Source: Theristus sp. LFF4_11
Taxonomy: Eukaryota; Nematoda; Chromadorea; Monhysterida; Xyalidae
Length of the DNA: 64,000 nt
Direction of reading: 5' to 3'
Assembly (NCBI GenBank): GCA_030248135.1
Contig: JASANC010002128.1
Location: 97,530 to 161,529 of the forward strand
Every line of letters starts with the position of its first letter. Position 1 is the stretch's first letter. The notes under the pieces are model-generated. The model saw only the letters and a program-made list of their open reading frames with translations. It had not been told where the DNA came from and searched no databases. This document shows, piece by piece, positions 1 to 12,200 of this stretch. Made by a program: the position numbers and the translations under genes.

Positions 1-273
1 GAGTCTGCCCTGCACCGGGAAAGCATGTATCACGTGATCGCCAACCAATCAACTGATTGCCTTATAATTTCAGAGTTCAACTTTACAGTGATTATGTCGA
101 TTTAGCGTGTGGCAAGAGCAATCAGGCGGCTGAATTCAATTGCAATGCCAGCACCCAATTCGCAGATTCGAATGCTGTTTTCTTCGAACGTACAGTGTCT
201 TAATCGATTGCGAAATCTCGCATTTCAAGATTTGCGTCCTGTTCTGCAGAACATCACTCATAAACGATTCCAG

Positions 274-3200
274 GTCGCACCAAGCGGCTCCACGGTCGGC
301 CCGTTGGATCGATTGATCTACGGTGTCACCACAGCGAGTCGCCATCAGAAATACACGCACGTGTTCACGGGGCTGCACGACCCGGCCGACGGCACGGCGC
401 TCTGCTGTCGGATGCGACCCGCGACGGGCGCACAGGCAACCCGCGACGGTCGTACGTTGACCGTTTTTACCCGTTTTTTTTTCAAATTATTCTATTGGGA
501 TGTTCAGTAGATAGAAGAGTTAGAGAGACCGTGGTTTTCTGAGCAAGGTGGTGCGGCTGCCCGCAACAGCGGCGCGCTGAATGCCGCAAATCGACTTGCG
601 GGCAACCAGCAAGCAGGCGACCCGCAGCGCGTTGTGAAATCTCGAGTGTGAGTGAAAGGTGTTATTGGTTTTCAGATTGAAATCTCGAGTGTGAGTGAAA
701 GGTGTTATCGGTTTTCAGATTGATATCTCGAGTGTGAGCTAAAGATGTTATCGGTTTTCAGATTTAAATCTCGAGTGTGAGTTAAAGGTGTTATCGGTTT
801 TCAAATTGAAATCTCGAGTGTGAGTGAGTGTTATCGGTTTTCAGATTGAAATCTCGATTGTGAGTGAAAGTGTTATAGGTTTTTAGATTGAAATCTCGAG
901 TGTGAGTGAAAGGTGTTATCGGTTTTCAGATTGAAATCTCGAGTGTGAGTGAAAGGTGTTATCGGTTTTCAGATTGACATCTCGAGTGTGAGTGAAAGGT
1001 GTTATCGGTTTGCAGATTGAAATCTCGAGTGTGAGTGAAAGATGTTATCGGTTTTCAGATTGAAATCTCGAGTGTTAGTGAAAGGTGTTATCGGTTTTCA
1101 GATTGAAATCTCGAGTGGGAGTGAAACTTGTCGGTTTTGCAGATTGAAATCTCGAGTGTGAGTGAAAGGTGTGATCGGTGTTTAAACCTTTACCTATTAT
1201 TATCCATGATTTCAGGAACAGCAGCGCATCAGCAAGCAGGCCCATCGCAGCCGGCCGACACGACGGAGGCGGAGTCACAGCCGGCACACGCCGGCTCCTT
1301 GCGTCGCTCCCCGCTAAGTCGTCGCTATCATTACGACGTCGCTAGTCATGTCGTTGAGACGGGCGGGCTCAGTCGGTGCGTTCTTACTATTGTTTTACTG
1401 CTACTATTTTAGTAGATACCGAGGTTCGCCGATGTTTTACCCAGACTATAAAATCTGTCTGTGATAAAGCACCTTCGGCAGTTCTGCCTAATGTCCGTCG
1501 CACTGACGAGCCGGCACCGCGGTGTGCGTCTACCTGGCGAAACCGCAAACGGCGAACATCATATTTTCAGTTTGTTTGTTCGTCAACAGGAAAGTTTGAT
1601 GGCACTGTTGTAGTCAATGTAAATGTCAGTGTAACGTAACTCTTGTCAATGGAACTTTTGTAGTGGCCCCTTCATCGTCCGCAAAAAGCGAGAGTCATTC
1701 GAGACATGAAGAGCATCTTTATAAACGACAAAAAACGTCAGAATGTCAATCTCAAGTCTCAAACGTTTTTCGCTTTCCTTGAAATCATTACCACATCGTT
1801 ACTCACCATTAGGGATGGATCCGGCAAATTTGCCGGAATCCGGGCCGGATCCGGCAAAAGCCCATTCCGGCCGGGCCGGATCCGGCAAAAATTGCCGGAA
1901 TCCGGACCGGAATGGCCTTTTTATGTCTAAAAACATCTACGCACATTTCGTCGCTTCTTCATCACATTTTTAGCATTAAACAGCACAGACACAGAAACAA
2001 AGTCAGCAAGACACTGCACTTGAACCAACCAAAAGTTACAACAACAATTGACAAAATTCACATCGCATAGGGATAATCAAGTGCTGGCAACACTCCATTC
2101 AGAAACATGACCTTTTCGGCGTTTTGAGTTGACAGACGAGATCGGCTGTACACAAACACCTGCCTGGCTTCAGAGAACATTCGTTCGCTTGCCACGCCTG
2201 TTGGTGGCGATGCCAGGTATCTGCGCGCGATTGTCGATAGTTTGGGGTATTTAGACGAGTTCAGCCGCCAAAAGTCTAGCATTAGATAACTTTTGTCCGG
2301 TTCGTCGATAAAATCATCCGACTCGTACATATTCATTTCGCCGCGCAGTTCGTCTTCAAGATTGGATTCACCTGACGGGTAGCGCGGTCGCGCAGCGTGA
2401 AACTCAATGCCTCCGTAGAGGCCAGTCGATTTCTTTTTTGGTTCGGGCTCGCGTTCACTTTCGTCATCGTCGTTGTTCGCGATCTCGGATGTATCGTCGC
2501 AGTTTGTGGGCGTCTCCGGTCGTTTCAAGATTTTCTTTGCAATGTGAAGTAGTTCACAACGAATCGCGCCTTCATTTTCGAAGACGACTGCAGTATTCTT
2601 GAATCGCGGATCAACGTACGTGGCCATGATGTTGGATTCGTTGTGGAAAAGCGCACGGAAGCGTGTGTCGATGCTGGTCAGCAGCGTTTTTTTCGTCGTA
2701 CCAATGCCACTCGCATCGACTTGTTCGATGCGCTGCTTCAGTGCGCAAACGGCGGGCAACACCATTGAAATGGATTCGTCGTCTCGTGGATTCGTCGTTG
2801 GGGGGTTTATCGGGTTTTAGGGGATCACGGCACCCCCGCACACCCACGGTAACACACGTCGCTAAAATCGCTGGTGTTCTGGGGCTCACAAAAAAGCAAC
2901 TGTTTGACAGCTAACTGAATATGACCAACGAAAATGGCAGATTTATTGTTCATCAACAACGTCGGCCAAAAGCTGGCAGCCACGTTTTTTAAAGTGGACG
3001 ATGCTACACATAAGTTTACCACTCAAGACAAAAGCAGTGAACCATTTACCATTGAACAGAACACTAAACTAAAACAACGCTCACTGATCACATGTGAAAT
3101 GCACAAGTACAAAACCAACAAAGCACCGAAACAAATTTGTCAAACCATTGAACAGCTCTGAAACGGAGGAATCAACTTGTTAATTCGCGGTTCTCGGCCA

Positions 3201-6200
3201 TTCCGGCCGGATCCGGCCGGATCCGGCAAAATTGCGCCGGAATCCGGACCGGATCCGGATCTAATTTTAGGCGCCGGAATCCGGAATCCGGACCGGAACC
3301 GGCTCCATCCCTACTCACCATGACACCGCACAACCCCGGCCCGCATTTCAGCACGGCCGGCGGTGGCGCCCAGGCAGCGCAGTCGTGCAGCGCGTTGCTG
3401 TCGGCCGCGTGCGCCCCGGAGAACGCCGGCATGACGGACGCCGCCTCGAGCACAACGAGCGTGTTCGGCAGCGGTGCCGCACCTCTGCCGGCCGCTGCTG
3501 GCGGCAGACGCAGCCGGATCGCGTCACTGCGCGACTTGGAGGCGTACGTGAACGCGAGTGTTGTCGCGTGGTCGAAACGCCGCCCGCCCTGGTGTGTGAA
3601 GCTGCTGTCGCAGTTCGGCAATGTCGAGGTGAGCCGTTCTTGTCGCGGTGCTTGTGTGTGCGGTGGATGTTTGGAAAAGTCGCATCCTCTATCTATCACA
3701 TTATCTATCACTCTCGCCACCCTTCTATCGCACTGTTTTCGGAAGGTACCAAACTCGGGTACAGCGTCAGAGTCAGAGTGAATAGACGTTTGGAAAAGTC
3801 GCACCTCCCCCAACCCCACCCCTATCACGTTGTTTTCGGAAGGTACCAATTTCGGGTACTGGTGGGTTTACTGTCAGAGTCAGAGTGAATAGGCGAACAG
3901 CCATCCGGCAAGCTAGTACTTCTTTGTCCTTGCCACTTGATGGAAAGTATTTTTTTTCTCGGTTTGTTTACCGGAACAATACGGGACTTTCATCACGAAA
4001 CTAGCTGTCATTGTAGCTTTTAAAGCTGTTGAGTTCTTTTGGTGCAACGGTGTCTTTTTCAGACTCATGTGCGGTGCAGTACACTTGTCCCCCTCATTTA
4101 CTCTGTGCCTCATTTTAAAGGCGGAAACACCATTTAGTTTTTCGTCCGTACGCACAAACGTCGTTCTAAATCCCGTGCGCAAACTAATCGTGTCCGTAAT
4201 GCATTAAGATAGCATACACGACACGATTTCTAAATCGCGTGGCCTTTTTTTACGTGTCGTATCCGTGCGTACGCACAAAAAACTAATTGCTAAACGCGCC
4301 TTAAGGCCAATTCATGCACGACGTATGTATATATCCGGCACGTCACGGCACGTCATCGATGAATGCGTGTATAAACGAGCACGTGTTTTAAAGATAACGC
4401 GATGTGCCGGATTGATTGCTGTTTTTTTCGCTCCATGAATGAGACGTGACGTGCCGTGGCGGATAAATGTTGTGCGCATGAATTGGCCTTTCCTGTGCCC
4501 CACTTCTCCGCCGTGCAACGTCTCCCATTGCAGGAGGGTACCTGCTGTTCGCTGGTGCTGATCGAGACGCAGTCCTCACTCGCCGACCACATGTGCCCGC
4601 TGCGGATGCTGTCGCTCTGGACGAACGGCCAATTGAACTTCGATGTCGAGCCGAAATACCGGCGGTCGTTCGTGTTCGGCGGTGTTTTGCCGCCGTATAA
4701 CGTGTTCCTGACGATCTCGTATGCGCTCTGGACGGTCTGCCAGGTGCGACGGCGCGTTTTGTTGCGGTGGCTAGAGATGGCACGGTGAAATGTTTCCGAA
4801 AATTATGGAAAATGCTCATTTGGTCATTTTTTGGTCGCGTGAAAAATTGGAAAAATTACCGTAATTTTTCCGGTAAAATTTCCGGAAACTTTTCTCTAAA
4901 TTTTTTTTGTTTTTCCGAAAAATCCCACCTCAAGTTGCGGCTTTTGTGGCGTTTGGTTTACTGGAATGCGTGATTGGTGGATTCAGACACTTATTGTGTC
5001 ACGAGTGTTTTGAGAGTGCACGAACAAGGTCATTAGCTTTGTCCGTGTGATAACTGATAATTGTCGTTTCGTTGGTTCTGCTGAGGTTCGTGTTTGGCCC
5101 TAGTGACTAGACCCTATCTCAGGGACACGGCTTTCTTCGCCAATTTTAATTCTCGCGTTTAGATGAATCTGCATACATCTCTGTGCGCACAGGGAGTCGC
5201 AGAACTAAAACAAAGATGCTGCACAACTAAAATCAGTCACTTTTCGATGTTTTACAAATCAACACATCTGAAAAACCGTTAGAAAAACGCAACGGTTTCG
5301 CACGTTTTCGATCACACTTATTCACACCCACACACACTTCACAATTGCAGGCGATATCAGCCAGTCCCCTGTGTTTACTGTTGGGCGCCATCAGAGGCCC
5401 CGAGCCCGTGTGGACACTCTCGGGGCCTGGTGTCGCGGGCTCAGCAGGGGGCAGCGCCGCCGGGGGTCTGTGCTCAAGGGCGTGCTCACGGAGGAAACGA
5501 AGATTGGGAAGTGCAACTGCTACTGCTGTTAATAGACGGTTGGTGTGCTTGTGCGTTGGATCGTGTAACCGTAGATGTACGGTTTTCGGACTAGCATGTT
5601 GTGTTTTCCAGTGCGTTTTCGAGTCAATCAAACTGCATGAAAGTTGTGCGCATTTCGGTCTGTACAGCCAACAATGTCATCTGGAAATTGGAATACAGTG
5701 GTCTTCTCACATGCGTGTTCTGTGCACTTCACTAAAGCCATGTTTAAAGCTTGAATAACTGAAAATCCTATTCAACAAATCAAAGAAGCATTGTTTGCGC
5801 TGAGAATCCAGAAATGAGAATTTCCCCCTTTTTTCAGTTATCGCGGCGTATCGTCAGTAACGAACGGCAGCAGCAACGTCGGCGCTGGCGAACGACGCCA
5901 CGACTCCGGCTCGCAGGCGAGCTCGGCGCTGATTGGTCGGTGGCAATGTTTGAATGTTTTCATAGTACACACGAAAACGTGTTATTATTAATGACGTTTG
6001 TTTATGTGTGTGTTGGGTCGTGGTTTTCAGTTGGACTTGACTGGTGTAGATGTGGCGTTTGGGAGTTTTTTTTGTTGATGAACAAGCTAAACCGCAAAAA
6101 TTGATTTTTTAGGTCTGATTGGATGGAACACGGAATCAGGCCAATTCTATTTTATTCTTTGGGCGAAACTCTGAATGGTCGTATTGTATTTTTGAAGTGA

Positions 6201-9200
6201 ACATAGTCGCTGATTGAATTAACGCTGCCAATTAAACGTGCCAGCAATATGTAGATTGTCTTGCGAATGCAACACACAAGCAGCCTTGCGCTTGCAGGCT
6301 ACGGTCTTGCGCCGTCGTACAAGCGCGTCACGTGGGCGCGTATTAGCAACATGGACCAGCTGTTGCGCGCGGAGCGCATCCTCCGTGCGGCCACCATCGA
6401 GGTGTTGCTCGCGTTCGTCGCCGGCTCGCTCCGGCGGCATTTTCGATCGCAGGTAACGTCGGAGAGAGTTGCGTCATGGTTTTCGGAATGATTTTTTTTT
6501 GACAGAATTGACAGAAACAGTCCGTCTGTGGAAGAACACTTTGTTTGACCGCGTGTTTAGGACACAAACATAACGCAACCACACAGCCTGCCACGCGCGC
6601 TTCGCCGTGAATCTGGTTGTGTGTGTTTGCAGCATTACAAACTGGTGTGCGGTCTTCGTACAGTCCATCTGGATAATATATGCAACATTACGTAATGACC
6701 AACAAATCAGCGCTGAGAATTAATTGATCATGACCGACCAATCAGCGCTGAGAGTTGCTTATGACCAATCAATCAGCGCTGAGAATTGATCATGACCAAC
6801 CAATCAGCTAGTTGCATATGTTATCCAGATGGACTGTACCACTTGGCATTGTTGCCGACTCATTTCGAGCCGTAATCCGAATCCGCCTTGCCAATGCAGG
6901 GCGTCAAGCATCCGCCGAACGTGCGCGTGCTGGTGCCCGTCTCCAACCGTGACTACCTGCCGATCGCCCGCCAAGAGCCGTGCGATTTTCTGCTCGTGCC
7001 CGTTGAGATTCCGACCGGCGTCGAGGGCAACATTCCGCGCATCTGGTCCGTCCAACGGAGCCTCGCCGACGCACTGGATGAGCCGTTCCCGTTGGGAGCG
7101 CGGCTCGCGCGATTCGCTGGTTTGGCTGGGAGTTTTTTGTTTAATTGGCTGACTTTTCGTTGTGGATTGCTCTGATTGGCTGGATGGACGGACCGGACGA
7201 ACGAAATGCAGACTTTCGTGTGTTCGCTTGTGGAATCTGAGTTGACTCATGGATGACTCCGAGACTGCAATGAGCATGACACTGTGTGTTTTGTGACTTT
7301 TTGTGTTTTGTTTCTGACCGTGGATTATTTGGTACTGGAATCTAATGGCGGCAATCTCTTCTCACTAATTTCACTAACTGAAGTCCATTGTGTGAGTCCA
7401 CTGACCGAATACATTCCTGAGAATTCAAAACCCAATACAGCCCTACCCTAACCAATCAACACCGCATCATCAACAATCTCCAGGCAAACTCCTCCTCCCA
7501 CGCAGCGTTGCCGCCCGTGTGCAACGTTGCACGTACAATGACACCGCATGCTGCGTCAGTTTCATGCGTGCTAGCGGTGATGCCAGCTTGCATGCCAGGC
7601 GCATACATTCCGTGAGTTGGCAACACAGGGTGCACGTTTTTTTGTCTGAAAATATTTGGGTTCATTGCCCCCACTGCACCAATATGACGCCCAGCCAGGC
7701 TGCATGTGAGCGATATTTTTTTCGGCTACCTCAAAGGCGAAGTTTCGCTTGGACATTGGTGGACTGGCAAAAATATCAGACCATTATGAAGGCTCGGTCA
7801 CAAAAGGAACTTTGCGTTGAAAGTCTTTAACTGAAATTCGTTATGGTCCAACTTTCGGTACACCCTGGACTGGAGCAAATAAAACTCACTTTTCGTACAC
7901 TACTCACTTTTATAAAACTGACCATTGACGTTGCGATTTGACAATCAGACACGAACACACTGGCACACAAGCACACGCATGTGCACTGCCACGCACGTTG
8001 GTCTCCAATCGTGTGTGCGTGTCGTGTATGTGTGTTTGTTTTGTTTTGTGAAACACCATCATAAAGACACGTGTTGTTTGCCCGATGCGTTGAAACAAGT
8101 GCGCGGCACTCTTCAATTTTTCTTCAGAGGCGGCAACCATTTAACCCAGTAGCACAATTCTTTGCAGTATTCCCGTTCTGATCATTCAGGTGCTGTGCTA
8201 CTCGCCGGTGCCCGACAATTGTCGCGCTGCGTTCGGTTTCATTCAGTGCGGCACTGAGATGGTCGTCACATTGACAGCGGACGCGCGACTCTTCACGGAG
8301 CCGGACACGTTGCTCGCGAATTTCCAGGTTGGTGATTGGTCTGCTGGCGTGGAATGCTGTGTGGGGACTGACTGGAACCCATTCGAGGCAAGCCAAGCCA
8401 ACAAGCCCATTCATGTTGACGGGCGGATCGATATGTCGCCGTGAATGGTAAACACATTCTATCAAGCGACATTGTTTCAGTTGACGTTAATTTCAGTTTG
8501 TTTGTTTTCTTGTCGCGTCTGTCCGTACTGTACGATAAACGAGTCTATTATTCGTTGATGGCCTGGTTCCTGCGTTACATTGCAGCTGGCCATTCGGGAG
8601 TTCATTGTCGCTAAACAGTGTCACAGTGACAAGAAAAAATAGGTTTCCATGGAATCCAAAAGAAAAACCAGCGAGTAATCAGGAAGATTCTCTGATTTAA
8701 TTTGGATTACACAACAAGTCTGCTTGTTCAAAACGGTCAGTCAGTCAGTCAGTTTTATTCTGCAGTGCACGGCATAATACCAGAGAAGTGTAAGACACCG
8801 ATGAGTAGGCAAGCCAAAAACCGTTTTTGTTACAACCGGTTTTGTTCAAAGGTTCAAAAGAAGTGATTTTTCCCCGTAACAACCGGCTGATTTTCAAATC
8901 AGCCGCACTGAACGTCTTTCAGCTGACCTATAACTTGCTTGGTTCTTGTGTAATTTTTCAGGCCGAGGTGCTATCTTTGCTGCGACAATTATCCGTCCGC
9001 TTATTAACGCTGAGTCAAGCGACATATCTGCCGCCGTGTCCCGTGCCACCGCAAACTGCACCTTCACCGCCGCTTGACGATTCGCCGTTCGGTTGGTTTT
9101 GATTGTTTTTCGTGTCGCAAAATTTGCAAAGTCAGCAAACACACACTGATCAGCGAAATCAGCAAACACTGATCAGCAAAATCAGCAAACACGCACCAAT

Positions 9201-12200
9201 CAGCGAAATAAGCAAACACGCACCAATCAGCAAAATCAGCAAACACGCACCAATCAGCGAAATCAGCAAACACGCACCAATCAGCAAAATCAGCAAACAC
9301 GCACCAATCAGCAAAATCAGCAAACACACACAAATCAGCAAAATCAGCAAACACACATTGATCAGCGAAATCAGCAAACACGCACTGATAAGTGAAATCA
9401 GCAGACACGCACTGATCAGCGAAATCAGCAAACACGCACAAATCAGCAAAATCAGCAAACACGCACTAATCAGCAAAATCAGCAAACACGCACTAATAAG
9501 CAAAATCAGCAAACACAAAAATCAGCAAACACACAAAAATCAGCAAAATCAGCAAACACACACAAATCAGCAAAATCAGCAAACACACATTAATCAGCAA
9601 AATCAGCAAACACACACAAATCAGCAAAATCAGCAAACGCACACAAATCAGCAAAATCAGCAAACACACACAAATCAGCAAAATCAGCAAACACACATTA
9701 ATCAGCAAAATCAGCAAACACACAAATCAGCAAAATCAGCAAACACACACAAATCATCAAAATCAGCAAACACACACAAATCAGCAAAATCTGCAAACAC
9801 ACACAAATCAGCAAACACAGCCACTCAGCAACGCCATTTCAGCGTGCGGCCCGTCCGCCGAGCGTCCGCTGTTGACCGCGCACGCGTCCGGCAGCGTGAT
9901 CAGCGGCGCAGCGGCGGCGAGCGCACCGATGACGCTGTCGCCCGAGGGCGCCGCAGTGCCGGCGACTGGCGCCGTCGGTGCGTCGCTGAACGCCGCACAC
10001 GCATCGTATCTGCCCGGTCCGTCGACATCGCAGGCACCGCCGCTGATGATGTCGCTCGACGAGACGGCCAGCTCTGTTGGTTCCGCCGGCCCACTCACGC
10101 CGTCCGTTACGGTGGAGGTTGGTGGGCGGTGGTGGCCTTGGGACGGGGAGTTTAGGGCTTGGTTCATTCAGTGGGCGTGGCACTTGGTTGATGTTGTGAC
10201 ATACTTTCGTTGAAGTGCGCTGTATTGGAGGATTCGAAACAGCTGAATTGGAAGCTGAGTTTCATCGATTGTGATTAGTGTGCATTTCTGTTCCGGCTTT
10301 GGTTGAATGCCAGCACCCCATCAGTGGCTAGATATGTCTACTCGCAGCTCATATATCCCGTTCATCATTCTGTCGCGAACTCTGTTTCAACAAGCATACT
10401 GTACACCGCATGCGATGCGACATCAGTGCGGAACGCACGCTAGCAAAAAGAATCACCGTTTTTTTTCGCCAACCACAAAGTAGCCAGTTTCAATACTTGC
10501 CACCCACCAATTGAGCCAGACGTTGCAATATTTCGCCACCAACCAATTGAGCCAGTTGCAATATTTCGCCACCAACCAATTGAGCCAGTTGCAATATTTC
10601 GCCAACCACCAATTGAGTCAATTGCGATATTTTGCCAGCCCCAATTGAGTCAATTGCGATATATGTCGTCAACCACCAAGCCAAGTGTACGCTTCGTGTC
10701 GCAGGTCTCCGACGACACGCTGCCATATAACGAGATCAGCAGCTCTACGGCGGCTTCTACCCGGCCGGCGTCGAGCTCGCACGATCGACATCGCTCGCTC
10801 AGTCGCTCCAGTCGCACCAGTCGCAGTCTGTTCATGGAGGTGATCGGGGCGGGGCGGGTAAATTGGTAAACGGGGATGCCAATTTCGTTTATTTTTTTGT
10901 CCGTACGCGCAGACGTCGTTCTCTGAATCCCCGTGCGCAAACTACAGTCCGTAATGCGTAAACTATACAGTTCAGATTAGAGCGCACACGACACGATTTT
11001 GAAATCGCGTGGACAGTTTTTTTCTTTTCAAACTGTCGTGTCCGTGCATACGCATGAGGAACTAATAGCTGAAACCGTCTTGAACGGGCCCATCACCACA
11101 CTGATTCGGCCACGTTTCTGCGTCTGTTGTTCTTGCTGCACAGCCGAAATGCACAGAGCCTTTATGCAATTTTGGTTGATTTGGCTGAATAATCAGTGGA
11201 CCGAAATCAATTCAGCAAGAATTTTATGGCAGCTCGCCCAGTCTTAAGGCCCATTCATGCACACGCGCGCGCTAACATGAACGTGCGTATGTTATAAAAC
11301 TAAAGCGCGCTGTTTTTTTTTGGTTCATGAATGTGTAGCGAAGTAACGCGCGCTGAAGCGCGGCTGACGCGCTTCAACCTCCATGAATGGTTTTATTCGT
11401 GCAAAAAAACAGTGTGCACGGCGGTTTTTCCGGCGCTGTGGAGTCAAGAATATTCAGCGCGATTGTGTTATCATGATCGTTTTGTTTGGTTTTTTTTTCT
11501 TTTTCTGCCACTTTTTTACATTTTTTCTCGCATTCAGGTGCCCGGTCCGCCGACGCTGTCACGCCGCTCCTCGGCGTCGGCGTTCAACGCCGCCGCTGAT
11601 CCGAACGACAGCGCGTCACTGGAGGAGTTGGAGCAGTTGTTGGCCACCGTGCAGATGGAATTGGATGCGATGAAAATGAACCCGCAGGTCTGTTATTGGT
11701 GGACAGTTTTTCTGTTTTGAGTTTTTGCGCTTTGCTGGAGATCGTGTGGCTTGGCTCTTTGTCACTATAAAGGTTATTTTGACAAACTTGGTACAATGAT
11801 AGCAAGGAACTTTGTGCTGAGCATCGACAGAAACATCTGCTGACGTTAATAAACAGTAATTTCGTTTGTGGAAAAAGATGCAGGTGTATCATCGGGAAAA
11901 ATTTTGTGACCTCGACTGGGACTCAGAACGAACGCACTCTTCGCTCTCCCCGTTGATGTCTTCATCATCACTTTTCAAAAATGGAACACAAAACAAAGCC
12001 CGTGCCCCGTACCATGCCAAACGGGATTTGAAAATAAAAGAAATCACGTTTTTTTTCAATCGTTTAGGGCGACCGCGGCGACTACGTGGCGAAACTGGCG
12101 GAATTGGAGCGCAAAATGGAAGAGTTCCATCGGTCGATCGCACGTCGCCTCGGACCGCAGATTCTGGCGCAGACCGCCGCGGCCGGACCGTCGAATCCGA

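Noticed and set aside
3320..3628. ATG at 3320 as the true start of the acyltransferase gene
   Set aside because: The ATG overlaps the hAT target duplication, and exons at 274 and 1216 supply the expected N-terminal family motifs in matching phase; kept only as a possible alternative start.
9103..10155. 350-codon open frame rich in Gln/Asn/Thr/His then Arg
   Set aside because: Produced by the 27-bp tandem repeat; its continuation over 9843-10117 is out of frame with the phase-consistent WSD1-like exon, which has better codon usage.
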